Part shown: in pieces, positions 49,827 to 59,255 of the stretch
Numbering within the stretch: the first letter of the stretch is position 1
Layout: each line of letters starts with the position of its first letter
NCBI RefSeq assembly: GCF_001705435.1
Contig: NZ_MDEN01000061.1
Coordinates: 265,582-329,581, forward strand
DNA: 64,000 bases
Source: Pseudomonas graminis
GTDB lineage: Bacteria > Pseudomonadota > Gammaproteobacteria > Pseudomonadales > Pseudomonadaceae
Direction of reading: 5' to 3'
The notes under the pieces: model-generated
Told to the model about the DNA's origin: nothing
Database searches by the model: none
The model's input: the letters and a program-made list of their open reading frames with translations, nothing else
Translations under genes and position numbers: made by a program

Positions 49827-50753
49827 GTGAGCGCCGACTACCCACGCGACCTGATCGGTTACGGCAGTAAACCGCCCCATCCCCACTGGCCAGGCAACGC
49901 CCGTATCGCGCTGTCGTTCGTGCTCAATTACGAGGAAGGCGGCGAGCGCAACATTCTGCATGGCGACAAGGAATCCGAGGCGTTCCTCTCTGAGATGGTC
50001 GCCGCGCAACCGCTGCAGGGCCAGCGCAACATGAGCATGGAATCGCTTTACGAATACGGCAGCCGCGCCGGCGTGTGGCGCGTGCTCAAGCTGTTCAGGC
50101 AATTCGACATCCCGCTGACCATTTTCGCGGTGGCCATGGCCGCCCAGCGTCACCCGGACGTGATCCGCGCCATGGTCGACGCCGGCCATGAGATCTGCAG
50201 CCACGGCTATCGCTGGATCGACTATCAGAACATGGACGAGGCCCAGGAACGCGAGCACATGCTCGAAGCCATCCGCATCCTCACCGAACTCACCGGCGAG
50301 CGTCCGCTGGGGTGGTACACCGGGCGCACCGGACCGAACACCCGGCGGCTGGTGATGGAAGAAGGCGGTTTTCTCTACGACTGCGACACCTACGACGACG
50401 ACCTGCCCTACTGGGAGCCGAACAGCCCCACCGGCAAGCCGCATCTGGTGATCCCCTACACCCTCGACACCAACGACATGCGCTTCACCCAAGTGCAGGG
50501 TTTCAACAAGGGCGATGACTTCTTCGATTACCTGAAAGACGCCTTCGACGTGCTCTACGCCGAAGGGGCCGAGGCGCCGAAAATGCTCTCGATCGGCTTG
50601 CACTGCCGCTTGATTGGCCGCCCGGCCCGGCTGGCCGCGCTGCAGCGTTTTCTTGAGTACGTCAAAGGCCACGAACAGGTCTGGTTCGCCCGTCGCGTGG
50701 AGATCGCGCGGCACTGGCACCAGGTTCACCCCTTCAACGGAGCTGCCAAATGA
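49827..50753 (+). CDS. puuE: Allantoinase PuuE (polysaccharide-deacetylase fold)
   Basis: This cofactor-light allantoinase opens allantoin to allantoate; it is unrelated to the amidohydrolase-type AllB. The 308-residue protein has a NodB-like fold: LNYEEGGERNILHGD, SMESLYEYGSRAGVWR, GHEICSHGYRWIDYQNM, GWYTGRTGPNTRRL, YDCDTYDDDLPYW and GLHCRLIGRPAR. The GTG start gives MSADYPRDLIGYG, the family N-terminus. It overlaps uraD by four bases. Confidence 0.95.
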   Translation: MSADYPRDLIGYGSKPPHPHWPGNARIALSFVLNYEEGGERNILHGDKESEAFLSEMVAAQPLQGQRNMSMESLYEYGSRAGVWRVLKLFRQFDIPLTIFAVAMAAQRHPDVIRAMVDAGHEICSHGYRWIDYQNMDEAQEREHMLEAIRILTELTGERPLGWYTGRTGPNTRRLVMEEGGFLYDCDTYDDDLPYWEPNSPTGKPHLVIPYTLDTNDMRFTQVQGFNKGDDFFDYLKDAFDVLYAEGAEAPKMLSIGLHCRLIGRPARLAALQRFLEYVKGHEQVWFARRVEIARHWHQVHPFNGAAK

Positions 50754-51265
50754 GCCGTTTTCAGACCCTGACGCCCTCTTCCTTCAGCCGCGAAGCCTTC
50801 GTCCAGACCTTCGCCGACATCTACGAACACTCGCCTTGGGTCGCCGAACAGGCCTATGACCGGGGCCATCTGCACGAACTCGATGATATCGAGACGCTGC
50901 ATGCACGCATGAGCGACATCCTGTTGAGCGCCGATCACGCCGCGCAACTGGCGTTGATCAACGCCCACCCGGACCTTGCCGGCAAAGCCGCCGTGCAAGG
51001 CCAACTGACCGAAGCCAGCACCTCTGAACAGGCTGGCGCCGGTATCCACCAATGCACGGCCGAAGAGTTTCAGCGCTTCACCGAGCTGAACGACGCCTAC
51101 AAGGCGACGTTTGCGTTCCCCTTCATCATGGCGGTGAAAGGCAGCAACCGGCATCAGATCCTCGAGGCCTTCGAGACGCGCATTCACAACACGGCAGACG
51201 CCGAGTTTGCCTGCGCCCTCGCCGAGATCAACAAGATCGCGATGTTCCGCCTGCAAGCCCTCTGA
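50750..51265 (+). CDS. uraD: OHCU decarboxylase
   Basis: This enzyme decarboxylates 2-oxo-4-hydroxy-4-carboxy-5-ureidoimidazoline to S-allantoin. The 171-residue protein has the catalytic His in [11 protein letters not shown] and the PFIMAVKG and NKIAMFRL motifs. The start overlaps the puuE stop (ATGA). Alc follows after about 40 bases. Confidence 0.95.
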   Translation: MSRFQTLTPSSFSREAFVQTFADIYEHSPWVAEQAYDRGHLHELDDIETLHARMSDILLSADHAAQLALINAHPDLAGKAAVQGQLTEASTSEQAGAGIHQCTAEEFQRFTELNDAYKATFAFPFIMAVKGSNRHQILEAFETRIHNTADAEFACALAEINKIAMFRLQAL

Positions 51266-51306
51266 CCGACCGTTCCCACGCCCCTTATCAAAGGCAGACA
51301 AAAAGA

Positions 51307-52302
51307 ATGAAAGCTTACGCCGCACCCTTCGAGAAGTTCGTCAACCTGGCCGATGCGCGCCTGGGGACGAAGATCCTGTCCGTCACCGATGACTGGTTCG
51401 CCGACGCCAACCGCCTGTTCCAGCCGACCCCTGCGGTCTGGAAAGAAGGCGTGTTCGACGACAACGGCAAGTGGATGGACGGCTGGGAGTCGCGCCGCAA
51501 GCGCTTCGAAGGTTACGACAGTGCAGTGATCCGTCTGGGCGTCGCCGGTTCGATCAAGGGCGTGGACATCGACACCTCGTTCTTCACCGGTAACTACCCG
51601 CCCTCGGCCTCCCTGGAAGCGTGCTTCCTGGCGTCGGGCGAGCCGGACGAGCACACCGTGTGGACCGAAGTGCTGCCGGCCGTGGAGCTCAAGGGCGACA
51701 GCCACCACTACCACGAGATCGCGGACGCCAAGGCCTACAGCCACTTGCGTTTCAATATCTACCCGGACGGCGGCGTGGCGCGTCTGCGGGTGTACGGCGT
51801 GCCTCACCGGGACTGGTCGGCAGTGGGCGACAACGAGCAGATCGACCTGGTCGCGGCGCTGAATGGCGGCCGTGCACTGGCCTGCTCCGACGAGCATTTC
51901 GGGCGCATGAACAACATCCTCAACCCGGGACGTGGCGTGAACATGGGCGACGGCTGGGAAACCGCACGTCGCCGCACCCCCGGCAATGACTGGGTGATCG
52001 TGGCGCTGGGGCATGCCGGTGAGGTCGAGCAGATCGTCGTCGACACCCTGCACTTCAAGGGCAACTACCCGGACAGCTGCTCGATTCAGGCGGCGTTCGT
52101 CAAAGGCGGCACCGACAGCCAGATCGAAACCCAGAGCCTGTTCTGGCGCGAACTGCTGCCGAGCCAGAAGCTGGAAATGCACGCCGAACACACGTTCGTC
52201 GAGCAGATCAGGGCGCTGGGACCGATTACCCACATCCGCCTGAACGTGTTCCCGGATGGCGGTGTGAGCCGGTTGCGGGTGTTGGGCAAAGTCGCGAAAT
52301 AA
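51307..52302 (+). CDS. alc: Allantoicase
   Basis: This enzyme splits allantoate to ureidoglycolate and urea. The 331-residue protein is made of two similar jelly-roll repeats, seen as paired motifs: [17 protein letters not shown] and [17 protein letters not shown], and [16 protein letters not shown] and [16 protein letters not shown]. The ATG at 51307 is chosen; the long upstream frame overlaps uraD in another frame and is not real. Length is normal. Confidence 0.95.
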   Translation: MKAYAAPFEKFVNLADARLGTKILSVTDDWFADANRLFQPTPAVWKEGVFDDNGKWMDGWESRRKRFEGYDSAVIRLGVAGSIKGVDIDTSFFTGNYPPSASLEACFLASGEPDEHTVWTEVLPAVELKGDSHHYHEIADAKAYSHLRFNIYPDGGVARLRVYGVPHRDWSAVGDNEQIDLVAALNGGRALACSDEHFGRMNNILNPGRGVNMGDGWETARRRTPGNDWVIVALGHAGEVEQIVVDTLHFKGNYPDSCSIQAAFVKGGTDSQIETQSLFWRELLPSQKLEMHAEHTFVEQIRALGPITHIRLNVFPDGGVSRLRVLGKVAK

Positions 52303-52325
52303 ACGCTTGGCCCCTGATGACTGAT

Positions 52326-52426
52326 GGTTCCCACGCTCCGCGTGGTAACCCCTTTGCGGACGCTCCGCGTCCAGGGTGACGCAGAGCGTCAGGGGATGCA
52401 TTCCCACGCGGAGCGTGGGAACGATC
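52326..52426. repeat. Family-B REP doublet between alc and allA
   Basis: Inverted CCACGCTCCGCGTGG palindromes (52331-52346 and about 52404-52420) enclose the inner GACGCTCCGCGTC and GACGCAGAGCGTC palindromes. The same doublet occurs in the middle of both composite islands at 27813 and 63488. Confidence 0.88.
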
Positions 52427-52469
52427 ATTTATGCACACCATTTACGAATAACGAGAAAGAAGACCCCGC

Positions 52470-52973
52470 ATGCGCACACTGATCATCGAGCCGTTGACCA
52501 AGGCAGCCTTCGCCCCGTTCGGCGATGTCATCGAAACCGATGGCAGCGATCATTTCATGATCAATAACGGCTCGACCATGCGCTTTCACCGTCTGGCCGA
52601 GGTTGAAACGGCCACGCCGGATGACAAGGCGATCATCAGCATCTTCCGCGCCGAGACGCTGAACATGCCGTTGACCATCAGCATGCTGGAGCGCCATCCG
52701 CTGGGCAGCCAGGCCTTTATTCCGCTGCTCGGCCACCCTTTTCTGGTCGTGGTCGCGCCACTTGGCGATGCACCTGAACCCGAGTTGACCCGCGCCTTCA
52801 TCACCAATGGCAGGCAGGGTGTTAATTACCATCGCGGCGTCTGGCACCACCCGGTGCTGACGATCGAAAAGCGGGATGACTTCCTGGTGGTTGATCGCAG
52901 TGGCAACGGCAATAACTGCGATGAGCATTTCTTCGAAGAGAGTCAGAAGATGGTTCTCGATCCCCAACTATAA
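52470..52973 (+). CDS. allA: Ureidoglycolate lyase
   Basis: This enzyme converts S-ureidoglycolate to glyoxylate and urea, the last carbon step of the pathway. The 167-residue cupin-fold protein has FAPFGDVIETDG near 14, MLERHPLGSQAFIPL near 72 and GVNYHRGVWHHP near 115. The length is typical. It precedes puuD by about 47 bases, suggesting a continuous unit with alc despite the REP between them. Confidence 0.94.
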   Translation: MRTLIIEPLTKAAFAPFGDVIETDGSDHFMINNGSTMRFHRLAEVETATPDDKAIISIFRAETLNMPLTISMLERHPLGSQAFIPLLGHPFLVVVAPLGDAPEPELTRAFITNGRQGVNYHRGVWHHPVLTIEKRDDFLVVDRSGNGNNCDEHFFEESQKMVLDPQL

Positions 52974-53020
52974 GAAGGGTCTGACCACCCGCCAAGGGGT
53001 GGCAGGCAAAGGGTAAGACT

Positions 53021-54388
53021 GTGGCTGCACATCTGATGGAATGGCTGAATCTGGGCGTGCGCTGGATTCACATGATCGTCGGGATCGCCTGGATCGGCGC
53101 GTCCTTTTATTTCGTCTGGCTGGAGAACAACCTCAACCGCGCCAACCCCCGTGACGGTCTGTCGGGCGACCTCTGGGCGATTCACGGCGGCGGTATCTAC
53201 CACCTGGAAAAGTACAAACTGGCCCCGCCGACCATGCCGGACGACCTGCACTGGTTCAAATGGGAAGCCTACTGGACCTGGATGTCGGGCGTCGCGCTGC
53301 TGTGCATCGTGTTCTATTCCAACCCCACCCTTTACCTGCTGGCACCCGGCAGCACGCTGAGCGGCGGCGCAGGCATCGCCATCGGCGTCGGCTCATTGAT
53401 CGCCAGCTGGACGATCTACGACATCCTCTGCGATTCGCCGCTGGGCAAGCGCCCTGTCCTGCTGGGCCTGGTGCTGTTCGTGCTGGTCATCGCGGCCTGC
53501 TTCGGCTTCAGCCAGGTGTTCAGCGGGCGAGCGGCTTATCTGCACACGGGTGCGATCATCGGCACGATCATGGTCGGCAACGTGCTGCGCATTATAATGC
53601 CGGCCCAGCGCGCGCTGGTCGCCGCCATCGCCGAGAACCGCACGCCGGATCCGTCGCTGCCCGCCAAAGGCCTGCTGCGTTCACGGCACAACAACTACTT
53701 CACCCTGCCGGTGCTGTTCATCATGATCAGCAACCACTTCCCGAGCACCTACGGCAGTCAGTACAACTGGCTGATCCTGGCCGGGATCGCGGTGTGTGCG
53801 GTGCTGGTCCGTCACTTTTTCAACACCCGCCACAACAGCCACAAATATGCCTGGGCCCTTCCGGTCGGCGCGTTGGGGATGATGTGTCTGGCGTACGTCA
53901 CCGGCCCGGCGCAAACATCTCGCAGCCCGGACGTGGCGGCGAACATCCAGTACCAGCCGCTGCCGGGCACGGCCATCGGCGGTCATCGCGCCGACGAGCC
54001 GAAGCCCGCGGTCGCGCCAGCGCCTGTCGCCGCTGCGCCTGAAACTGTGCCTGCGCCCGCTGCCACTGCCCCCGCTGCCGCGCAACCAGCGCAACCCGCG
54101 CAACCCGCGCAGGCCAGCAGCGGCGGTGTGGATTTCGAGAAAGTCCACAGCGTGATTCAGGAACGGTGCACCGTCTGCCACTCCGCCAAACCCACCAGCC
54201 CGCTGTTCAGCAGTGCGCCGGCCGGAATCATGTTCGACACGCCGCAACAGATCCAGCAACTCGCCCCGCGCATCCAGGCCCAGGCCGTGACCGCGCAGAT
54301 CATGCCGCTGGGCAACATCACCCAGATGACCCAACAGGAACGTGACCTGCTGGGTCAATGGATTGATAAGGGGGCGCAGACGAACTAA
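53021..54388 (+). CDS. puuD: Membrane-bound urate hydroxylase PuuD with C-terminal cytochrome c
   Basis: This membrane protein oxidises urate to 5-hydroxyisourate, using electron transfer instead of free oxygen as in classical uricase. The 455-residue protein has about eight membrane segments (N-terminal WLNLGVRWIHMIVGIAWIGA), then an Ala/Pro/Gln linker with repeated AQP units (about 340-368) and a periplasmic cytochrome-c-like domain with CTVCH near 385. The GTG start at 53021 is used. The heme domain links purine oxidation to the respiratory chain. Confidence 0.92.
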   Translation: MAAHLMEWLNLGVRWIHMIVGIAWIGASFYFVWLENNLNRANPRDGLSGDLWAIHGGGIYHLEKYKLAPPTMPDDLHWFKWEAYWTWMSGVALLCIVFYSNPTLYLLAPGSTLSGGAGIAIGVGSLIASWTIYDILCDSPLGKRPVLLGLVLFVLVIAACFGFSQVFSGRAAYLHTGAIIGTIMVGNVLRIIMPAQRALVAAIAENRTPDPSLPAKGLLRSRHNNYFTLPVLFIMISNHFPSTYGSQYNWLILAGIAVCAVLVRHFFNTRHNSHKYAWALPVGALGMMCLAYVTGPAQTSRSPDVAANIQYQPLPGTAIGGHRADEPKPAVAPAPVAAAPETVPAPAATAPAAAQPAQPAQPAQASSGGVDFEKVHSVIQERCTVCHSAKPTSPLFSSAPAGIMFDTPQQIQQLAPRIQAQAVTAQIMPLGNITQMTQQERDLLGQWIDKGAQTN

Positions 54389-54390
54389 GC

Positions 54391-54476
54391 AGCTGCAAGC
54401 TTCAAGCGGCAAGCCACAAGTCAGAAGCAGTACGCGATCGGCTTTAGCTTGAGGCTTGCCGCTTGAAGCTTGTCGC
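54391..54476. repeat. Inverted REP pair after puuD
   Basis: GCAAGCTTCAAGCGGCAAGCC (54396-54416) is repeated as its inverse at 54453-54472 with a spacer of about 36 bases. It lies between puuD and the NCS2 gene and could form a long mRNA hairpin. The family differs from REP A and B. Confidence 0.88.
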
Positions 54477-54527
54477 CTTCACCGATTCAAAGCTTCAACC
54501 CCAAAATAAGAACAAATGAGGTGTTGC

Positions 54528-55883
54528 ATGTCCGAGTCAACTCACGCGCGCATCCCTGCCGCGCCGCCACGACAGCCCCTGCCCTTGCTGCAACTGATTC
54601 TGGTGGGCCTGCAACACGTCCTGTTGATGTACGGCGGTGCCGTTGCAGTGCCGCTGATCATCGGCCAGGCCGCCGGGCTTTCCCGGGAAGACATCGCCTT
54701 TCTGATCAACGCTGACCTGCTGGTCGCCGGCATTGCCACGTTGGTGCAATCGCTCGGCATCGGTCCGCTCGGCATCCGCATGCCGATCATGATGGGCGCC
54801 AGTTTCGCCGCTGTCGGCAGCATGGTGGCGATGGCCGGGATGGGCGGCGTCGGCCTGCCGGGGATCTTCGGCGCGACCATCGCGGCGGGCTTCTTCGGCA
54901 TGCTGATCGCGCCGTTCATGTCGAAAATCGTGCGCTTCTTCCCGCCGCTGGTGACCGGCACGGTGATCACCTCCATCGGCCTGTCGTTGTTCCCGGTGGC
55001 GGTCAACTGGGCCGGCGGCGGCAGCAAGGCGGTGAGCTTCGGCGCCCCGGTGTACCTCGGCGTCGCTGCGCTGGTGTTGTTGACCATCCTGCTGATCAAC
55101 CGATTCATGCGCGGGTTCTGGGTGAACATCTCGGTGCTGATCGGCATGGGCCTGGGCTACATCCTCTCCGGCTTCATCGGCATGGTCGACCTCAGTGGAC
55201 TGGGTCAGGCCGAATGGCTGAAAGTGGTCACGCCCCTGCACTTCGGCATGCCGCAATTCAGCCTCGCGCCGATCCTGTCGATGTGCCTGGTGGTGGTGAT
55301 CATTTTCGTCGAATCCACGGGGATGTTCCTCGCCCTGGGCAAGATCACCGACCGCGACGTCACCCCGGGCATGCTGCGCCGGGGCCTGCTGTGCGATGCG
55401 GCCGCCTCATTTCTTGCGGGCTTTCTCAACACCTTCACCCACTCCTCGTTTGCGCAGAACATCGGCCTGGTGCAGATGACCGGTGTACGCTGCCGCTCGG
55501 TAACCATTGTCGCGGGCGGGTTTCTCATCGTGCTCAGCCTGCTGCCGAAAGCGGCCTATCTGGTGGCCTCGATTCCGCCTGCCGTATTGGGCGGCGCGGC
55601 CATTGCGATGTTCGGCATGGTCGCCGCCACCGGGATCAAGATCCTCCAGGAAGCGGACATCTCCGATCGGCGCAACCAGCTGCTGGTCGCGGTGAGCATC
55701 GGCATGGGCCTGATCCCGGTGGTGCGGCCGGAGTTCTTCAGCCAGCTGCCGCAGTGGATGGGCCCGATCACCCACAGCGGCATCGCCATGGCGACGCTGA
55801 GTGCCGTGCTATTGAACCTGCTGTTTAACGTGCTCGGCGGTGCCGATCGTGCGGTGATGGCCGGGCCGCTGCATCCACACTGA
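54528..55883 (+). CDS. NCS2 family urate/xanthine permease
   Basis: This is a proton-coupled nucleobase transporter of the NAT/NCS2 family, probably for uric acid or xanthine given the neighbours. The 451-residue protein has about fourteen membrane segments, the QHVLLMYGGAVAVPL start motif, FVESTGMFLALG, and the NAT signature SFAQNIGLVQMTGV. The ATG at 54528 has GAGG upstream. It is a different subfamily from the AzgA-type permease at 43930. Confidence 0.92.
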   Translation: MSESTHARIPAAPPRQPLPLLQLILVGLQHVLLMYGGAVAVPLIIGQAAGLSREDIAFLINADLLVAGIATLVQSLGIGPLGIRMPIMMGASFAAVGSMVAMAGMGGVGLPGIFGATIAAGFFGMLIAPFMSKIVRFFPPLVTGTVITSIGLSLFPVAVNWAGGGSKAVSFGAPVYLGVAALVLLTILLINRFMRGFWVNISVLIGMGLGYILSGFIGMVDLSGLGQAEWLKVVTPLHFGMPQFSLAPILSMCLVVVIIFVESTGMFLALGKITDRDVTPGMLRRGLLCDAAASFLAGFLNTFTHSSFAQNIGLVQMTGVRCRSVTIVAGGFLIVLSLLPKAAYLVASIPPAVLGGAAIAMFGMVAATGIKILQEADISDRRNQLLVAVSIGMGLIPVVRPEFFSQLPQWMGPITHSGIAMATLSAVLLNLLFNVLGGADRAVMAGPLHPH

Positions 55884-56240
55884 GGGGTTGCCCTGTTTTC
55901 GACGGGAGTGCGCTGTGACAGAGCACTTGAGCACCGCCGCGCGAGTCAGTATCCTCCGCCGCCGCTCGAATTCAGTCCAATAACAACACTGCAACTGACC
56001 TGACTGGCCGGACAACTCTCCGATCAGCCCGTGCCTGTTCCAAACGGCATCGATAAAACGACCCATCGACTGTTCTTTAAACAGCCGGCGGGGCTTTTTC
56101 GTCTTTTTTCAAGGTGTTGGCTCAGCTCTTGCTATCAACTCGAAGCTGACCAAACAGACAACTTAGTTAATAAAACCAAGGCGCCATAACAGAGCGTCAG
56201 TTCGCAAAAAACCACGACGTCAATCCAAGGGAGTATTTAC
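55884..56240. other. Interval between the urate permease and the Tsx-like porin
   Basis: A short hairpin (AGCC/GGCT, 56083-56095) followed by TTTTT and a second T-run (56096-56109) probably terminates the permease transcript. The AT-rich stretch at 56160-56185 may be the porin promoter. No operator of the TTGTATACAA class is present. Confidence 0.55.
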
Positions 56241-57029
56241 ATGAACCGCACGCTTTCCAGCCTGATGGCCGCCAGCAGTCTGCTTGCCGCTGCGCCGGCC
56301 ATGTCAGGTGATCTGTTGCAGTGGCAAAGCAACAGCCTGACTTACCTCTACGGCAAGAACTTCGCCGTGAACCCTGAGAACCAGCAGACGTTCACCTACG
56401 AACATGCCGATGGCTGGAAATACGGCGATAACTTCGTCTTCCTCGATTACATCAACTATAACGGCAAGAAAGACGGCAGCCTGGGCAACGCCTCGACGTA
56501 CGGGGAGATCTCCCCTCGCCTGTCCATGGGCAAGATCTTAGATCAGAAGTTTCAGCTGGGGCCGATCACTGACGTGTTGTTGGCGACGACGTACGAGTTT
56601 GGCGAAGGGGATGTCGAGTCGTACCTGATCGGCCCGGGTTTTGACTTGAAAGTGCCTGGCTTTGATTACTTCCAGCTGAACTTCTACAAGCGTTACACCG
56701 ACGGCCACCGCGCCGGTAACGGTGCCTGGCAGATTACCCCGGTCTGGTCCTACACGATCCCGGTGGGCAAGTCCGACATTCTCATCGACGGTTTCATGGA
56801 CTGGGTCGTGGACAACAAACAGTCCAACAGCAAAGGTGATTACCACTCCAACCTGCACTTCAACCCGCAGATCAAATACGACCTGGGCAAGGCGCTCAAT
56901 CTTCCGGACCGGCAGTTGTATGTGGGCGTCGAGTACGACTACTGGAGCAACAAGTACGGCATCAACGACACGCGCTCTTTCGACACCGATCAGAACACCG
57001 CCAGTTTGCTGGTAAAAGTGTTCTTCTAA
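56241..57029 (+). CDS. Nucleoside-specific outer-membrane channel (Tsx/OmpK family)
   Basis: This outer-membrane beta-barrel probably admits nucleosides or purines. The 262-residue protein has a signal peptide (about 1-22, ending PAMSG), alternating beta-barrel strands, conserved LQWQSNSLTYLYG and DYINYNGKKDG segments and a C-terminal Phe (VKVFF) as an assembly signal. It lies right after the urate permease, completing a two-membrane uptake route. The family is PF03502. Confidence 0.9.
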   Translation: MNRTLSSLMAASSLLAAAPAMSGDLLQWQSNSLTYLYGKNFAVNPENQQTFTYEHADGWKYGDNFVFLDYINYNGKKDGSLGNASTYGEISPRLSMGKILDQKFQLGPITDVLLATTYEFGEGDVESYLIGPGFDLKVPGFDYFQLNFYKRYTDGHRAGNGAWQITPVWSYTIPVGKSDILIDGFMDWVVDNKQSNSKGDYHSNLHFNPQIKYDLGKALNLPDRQLYVGVEYDYWSNKYGINDTRSFDTDQNTASLLVKVFF

Positions 57030-57092
57030 CGAAGCGTTGATCTGCTGCCGATCGATGGTCGACCGGCAAGATCCTTGTCGACCTGAGGCGCA

Positions 57093-57123
57093 GCGGATCA
57101 GACACCAAAGGTCTCTGATCCGC
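57093..57123. terminator. Hairpin downstream of the Tsx-like gene
   Basis: GCGGATCAGA and TCTGATCCGC form a perfect 10-bp stem with an 11-base loop. There is only a weak T-tract after it. It stands between converging genes and may serve both. Confidence 0.6.
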
Positions 57124-57160
57124 CACTTTCAGCCGCTCCAGCCCTGCCGACAGCACCCCC

Positions 57161-57385
57161 TCAGGAGTGCCCTTCCCACGGCAGCGGCTTGCCCGCTCGC
57201 ACCCTCGCGTTGAGCGAGCGCAACAGGTCGAGGGGATCACGGTCCTTCATCGCATGACTCTGCTCGTCGACCCAGGTCATGACCTGCTGCCGGTCGAGCG
57301 TTGGCCGGCGGTGCAGGATTTCCACCAGCTGTCGCTCGCAATGCTGGGCATACGCAACGACGCTGGAAAACAATGGGCTGTTCAT
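57161..57385 (-). CDS. Small hypothetical protein
   Basis: This 74-residue soluble protein (start MNSPLFSSVVAYAQHCERQL, then RRPTLDRQQVMTWVDEQ) has a good ribosome site (GAGGTG eight bases before the ATG) and Pseudomonas-like codon use. It has no recognised domain and is predicted mainly helical. It is transcribed alone, opposite to the TetR gene. Confidence 0.6.
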   Translation of the reverse strand: MNSPLFSSVVAYAQHCERQLVEILHRRPTLDRQQVMTWVDEQSHAMKDRDPLDLLRSLNARVRAGKPLPWEGHS

Positions 57386-57624
57386 GCTGCCGACACCTCG
57401 CCACCGAATACGCGTTCAGCCTTGATAAGGCGCCCGTTCTGTTACTGCCCTTCTGCTACTGCTCCCGATGCAACCCGCCACACAATACCACCGGCACGCC
57501 GTCGCGCCAGTGACAAAGCCGGTGGACAAAGGGGTTGTAGTTGCACAGCAGTGGCAATGTTGAGCCTGCTGCGAGGCCGGTGCTAACATTCGCCACCGCC
57601 GAGCAGGCAAGGACATACCGGTTT

Positions 57625-58233
57625 ATGAGCAGCATCCGCGAGCGCAACAAAGAACTGATCCTGCGCGCAGCCAGTGAAGAATTTGCCGATAAAGGATTCG
57701 CTGCCAGCAAGACCAGCGACATCGCCGCCAAGGCGGGTGTGCCCAAGCCCAACGTCTATTACTACTTCAAATCGAAGGACAACCTGTACCGAGAGGTGCT
57801 CGAAAGCATCATCGAGCCGATCATGCAGGCGTCGACGCCATTCAATCGTGAGGGGGTGCCGGCTGAAGTGCTGACAAGCTACATCCGCTCGAAGATCCGC
57901 ATCTCCCGCGACCTGCCTTTCGCTTCCAAAGTGTTCGCCAGCGAGATCATGCACGGCGCGCCGCACCTGACGCCCGAGCAGGTTGACCAGTTGAATGGTC
58001 AGGCCAGGCACAACATCGAGTGCATCCAGGGCTGGATCGATGACGGCCTGATCGCACCTGTCGACCCCCATCATCTGATGTTCAGCATCTGGGCGGCGAC
58101 CCAGACCTACGCCGATTTCGACTGGCAGATCTCTACAGTGACGGGCAAAGCGACCCTGGACGACGCTGATTACGAAGCGGCCGCCCAGACCATCATCCGG
58201 CTGGTGCTCAAAGGGTGTGAGCCGGACCGCTGA
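57625..58233 (+). CDS. TetR-family regulator, RutR-like
   Basis: This 202-residue regulator has an N-terminal TetR helix-turn-helix (RAASEEFADKGFAASKTSDIA ... VPKPNVYYYFKSKDNLY). Its C-terminal domain is close to RutR: YIRSKIRISRDLPFASKVFASE, APHLTPEQ, and PHHLMFSIWAATQTYADF. RutR senses uracil or thymine in E. coli, so a nucleobase ligand fits the neighbouring purine genes. The ATG at 57625 is preferred to an upstream start in unlikely sequence. Confidence 0.85.
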   Translation: MSSIRERNKELILRAASEEFADKGFAASKTSDIAAKAGVPKPNVYYYFKSKDNLYREVLESIIEPIMQASTPFNREGVPAEVLTSYIRSKIRISRDLPFASKVFASEIMHGAPHLTPEQVDQLNGQARHNIECIQGWIDDGLIAPVDPHHLMFSIWAATQTYADFDWQISTVTGKATLDDADYEAAAQTIIRLVLKGCEPDR

Positions 58234-58236
58234 GGG

Positions 58237-58635
58237 TCACAGGCTTTCGTGCTTGTCGTAGCCCAAGGCCTTGTTAACGCCTTGTAAAAGCTGGCCGAAA
58301 CTCCAGGGCTTGCGAATGAACACGACCGGGTGCACGACGCCAGAACTCTCGGGGGTCTCGTGACCTGACATGATCAGGATCGGGATGTGCGGATACTTGT
58401 TGCCCGACAGGTTCGCCAGATCGGCACCGTTCAACTGACCCGGCATGAGGATATCGGTGAGAAGGAGCGCCACGTCGTCGGAGTTGCTCTCGAGGTACGT
58501 CGCAGCCTCGTCGGCAGTCTCCAGCGCATAGGTCATAAAATCTTCGTCCTCGAGGATTTCGCAAACAAACTCGCGAATGATTTGCTCGTCCTCAACCACC
58601 AGAATGAGTCTCTTGTTCGGTACGTCTGCTGCCAT
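58237..58635 (-). CDS. Single-domain response regulator
   Basis: This 132-residue receiver-only protein has the acidic pair EDE near 17, the phospho-acceptor Asp in LLLTDILMPGQLNGADL near 63, the Thr/Ser switch (IMSGHE) and the Lys motif (FIRKPW). There is no output domain. The ATG at 58635 gives MAADVPNKRLILVVEDE; upstream codons are not receiver-like. No histidine kinase is adjacent. It converges with the TetR gene with three bases between stops. Confidence 0.88.
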   Translation of the reverse strand: MAADVPNKRLILVVEDEQIIREFVCEILEDEDFMTYALETADEAATYLESNSDDVALLLTDILMPGQLNGADLANLSGNKYPHIPILIMSGHETPESSGVVHPVVFIRKPWSFGQLLQGVNKALGYDKHESL

Positions 58636-58820
58636 TTGCGCCACATCCACAATAATTATTTCCCATGCCTGCCCGGCCGGCCCTGTCCTGGACTCGGGTG
58701 TAGTCCGTACTGTGAGCGGCGCGAGCGCAGGAAATTCCATCGGGAAGCAACATTTGGTCGAAACGCTGTACAGATTCGGTAAATGAATGGGTACAAAAGG
58801 GCGTTCGCCAAATCGCGGGC

Positions 58821-58970
58821 AATAAAAAACCCGCCGAAGCGGGTTTGTGCAACACCGTCCAACTTCCTGTTGGCCGCCAATGCCTGGCAACGGTCGATCA
58901 TCCTTGATCCTGCAGCGGTCCGTTGCTGCAGTTGATGGATCCAATGTACCGCGCCGAAGTGTTTCAACCT
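58821..58970 (-). ncRNA. Candidate small RNA with GGA-loop hairpins
   Basis: The minus strand ends in a strong intrinsic terminator: AAACCCGC/GCGGGTTT (58827-58846), then a T6 run. Upstream are hairpins whose loops expose GGA: CCAAC/GTTGG with loop AGGAA (58859-58873), GATC/GATC with loop AAGGAT (58896-58909), CTGCAGC/GCTGCAG with loop AACGGACC (58910-58931), and a GGATCC palindrome (58937-58942). GGA in loops is the mark of RsmA/CsrA-sequestering RNAs. No protein frame ends at the terminator. The 5' end is a guess. Which named sRNA family it belongs to, if any, I cannot tell. Confidence 0.55.
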
Positions 58971-59255
58971 AGAGCCAAGTTCCTCAGCTCGTGTAAGCCT
59001 TTCGCTATACCTGTATCGGATCTGACGTCAGGCGAAGGCATTTCTTACAGCTTATTTGGCTTTGATAACTACCATTGCAGATATATCCCTGCACCGCTCT
59101 CACGTTTGTCACAAACAAGCCGAGACGCTTAATGACACCGCGTCCTCTGTCTGTCGTTTGACGGTCATCGATCCGCTGTCCCGCAACCAGTTTGACTGGC
59201 GCGCTGCCCAGGACGCCAGACCCAATAAAAAGAACAAAGAAACGGAGTGACGATC

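Noticed and set aside
57416..57616. Minus-strand frame with a protein-like end (CNYNPFVHRLCHWRDG)
   Set aside because: It reads suggestively, but there is no convincing start or ribosome site outside the TetR gene overlap, so I did not call it.
58923..59250. Two short plus-strand open frames before the chemoreceptor
   Set aside because: They have no ribosome sites and overlap the small-RNA candidate and the chemoreceptor leader; composition is not coding-like.
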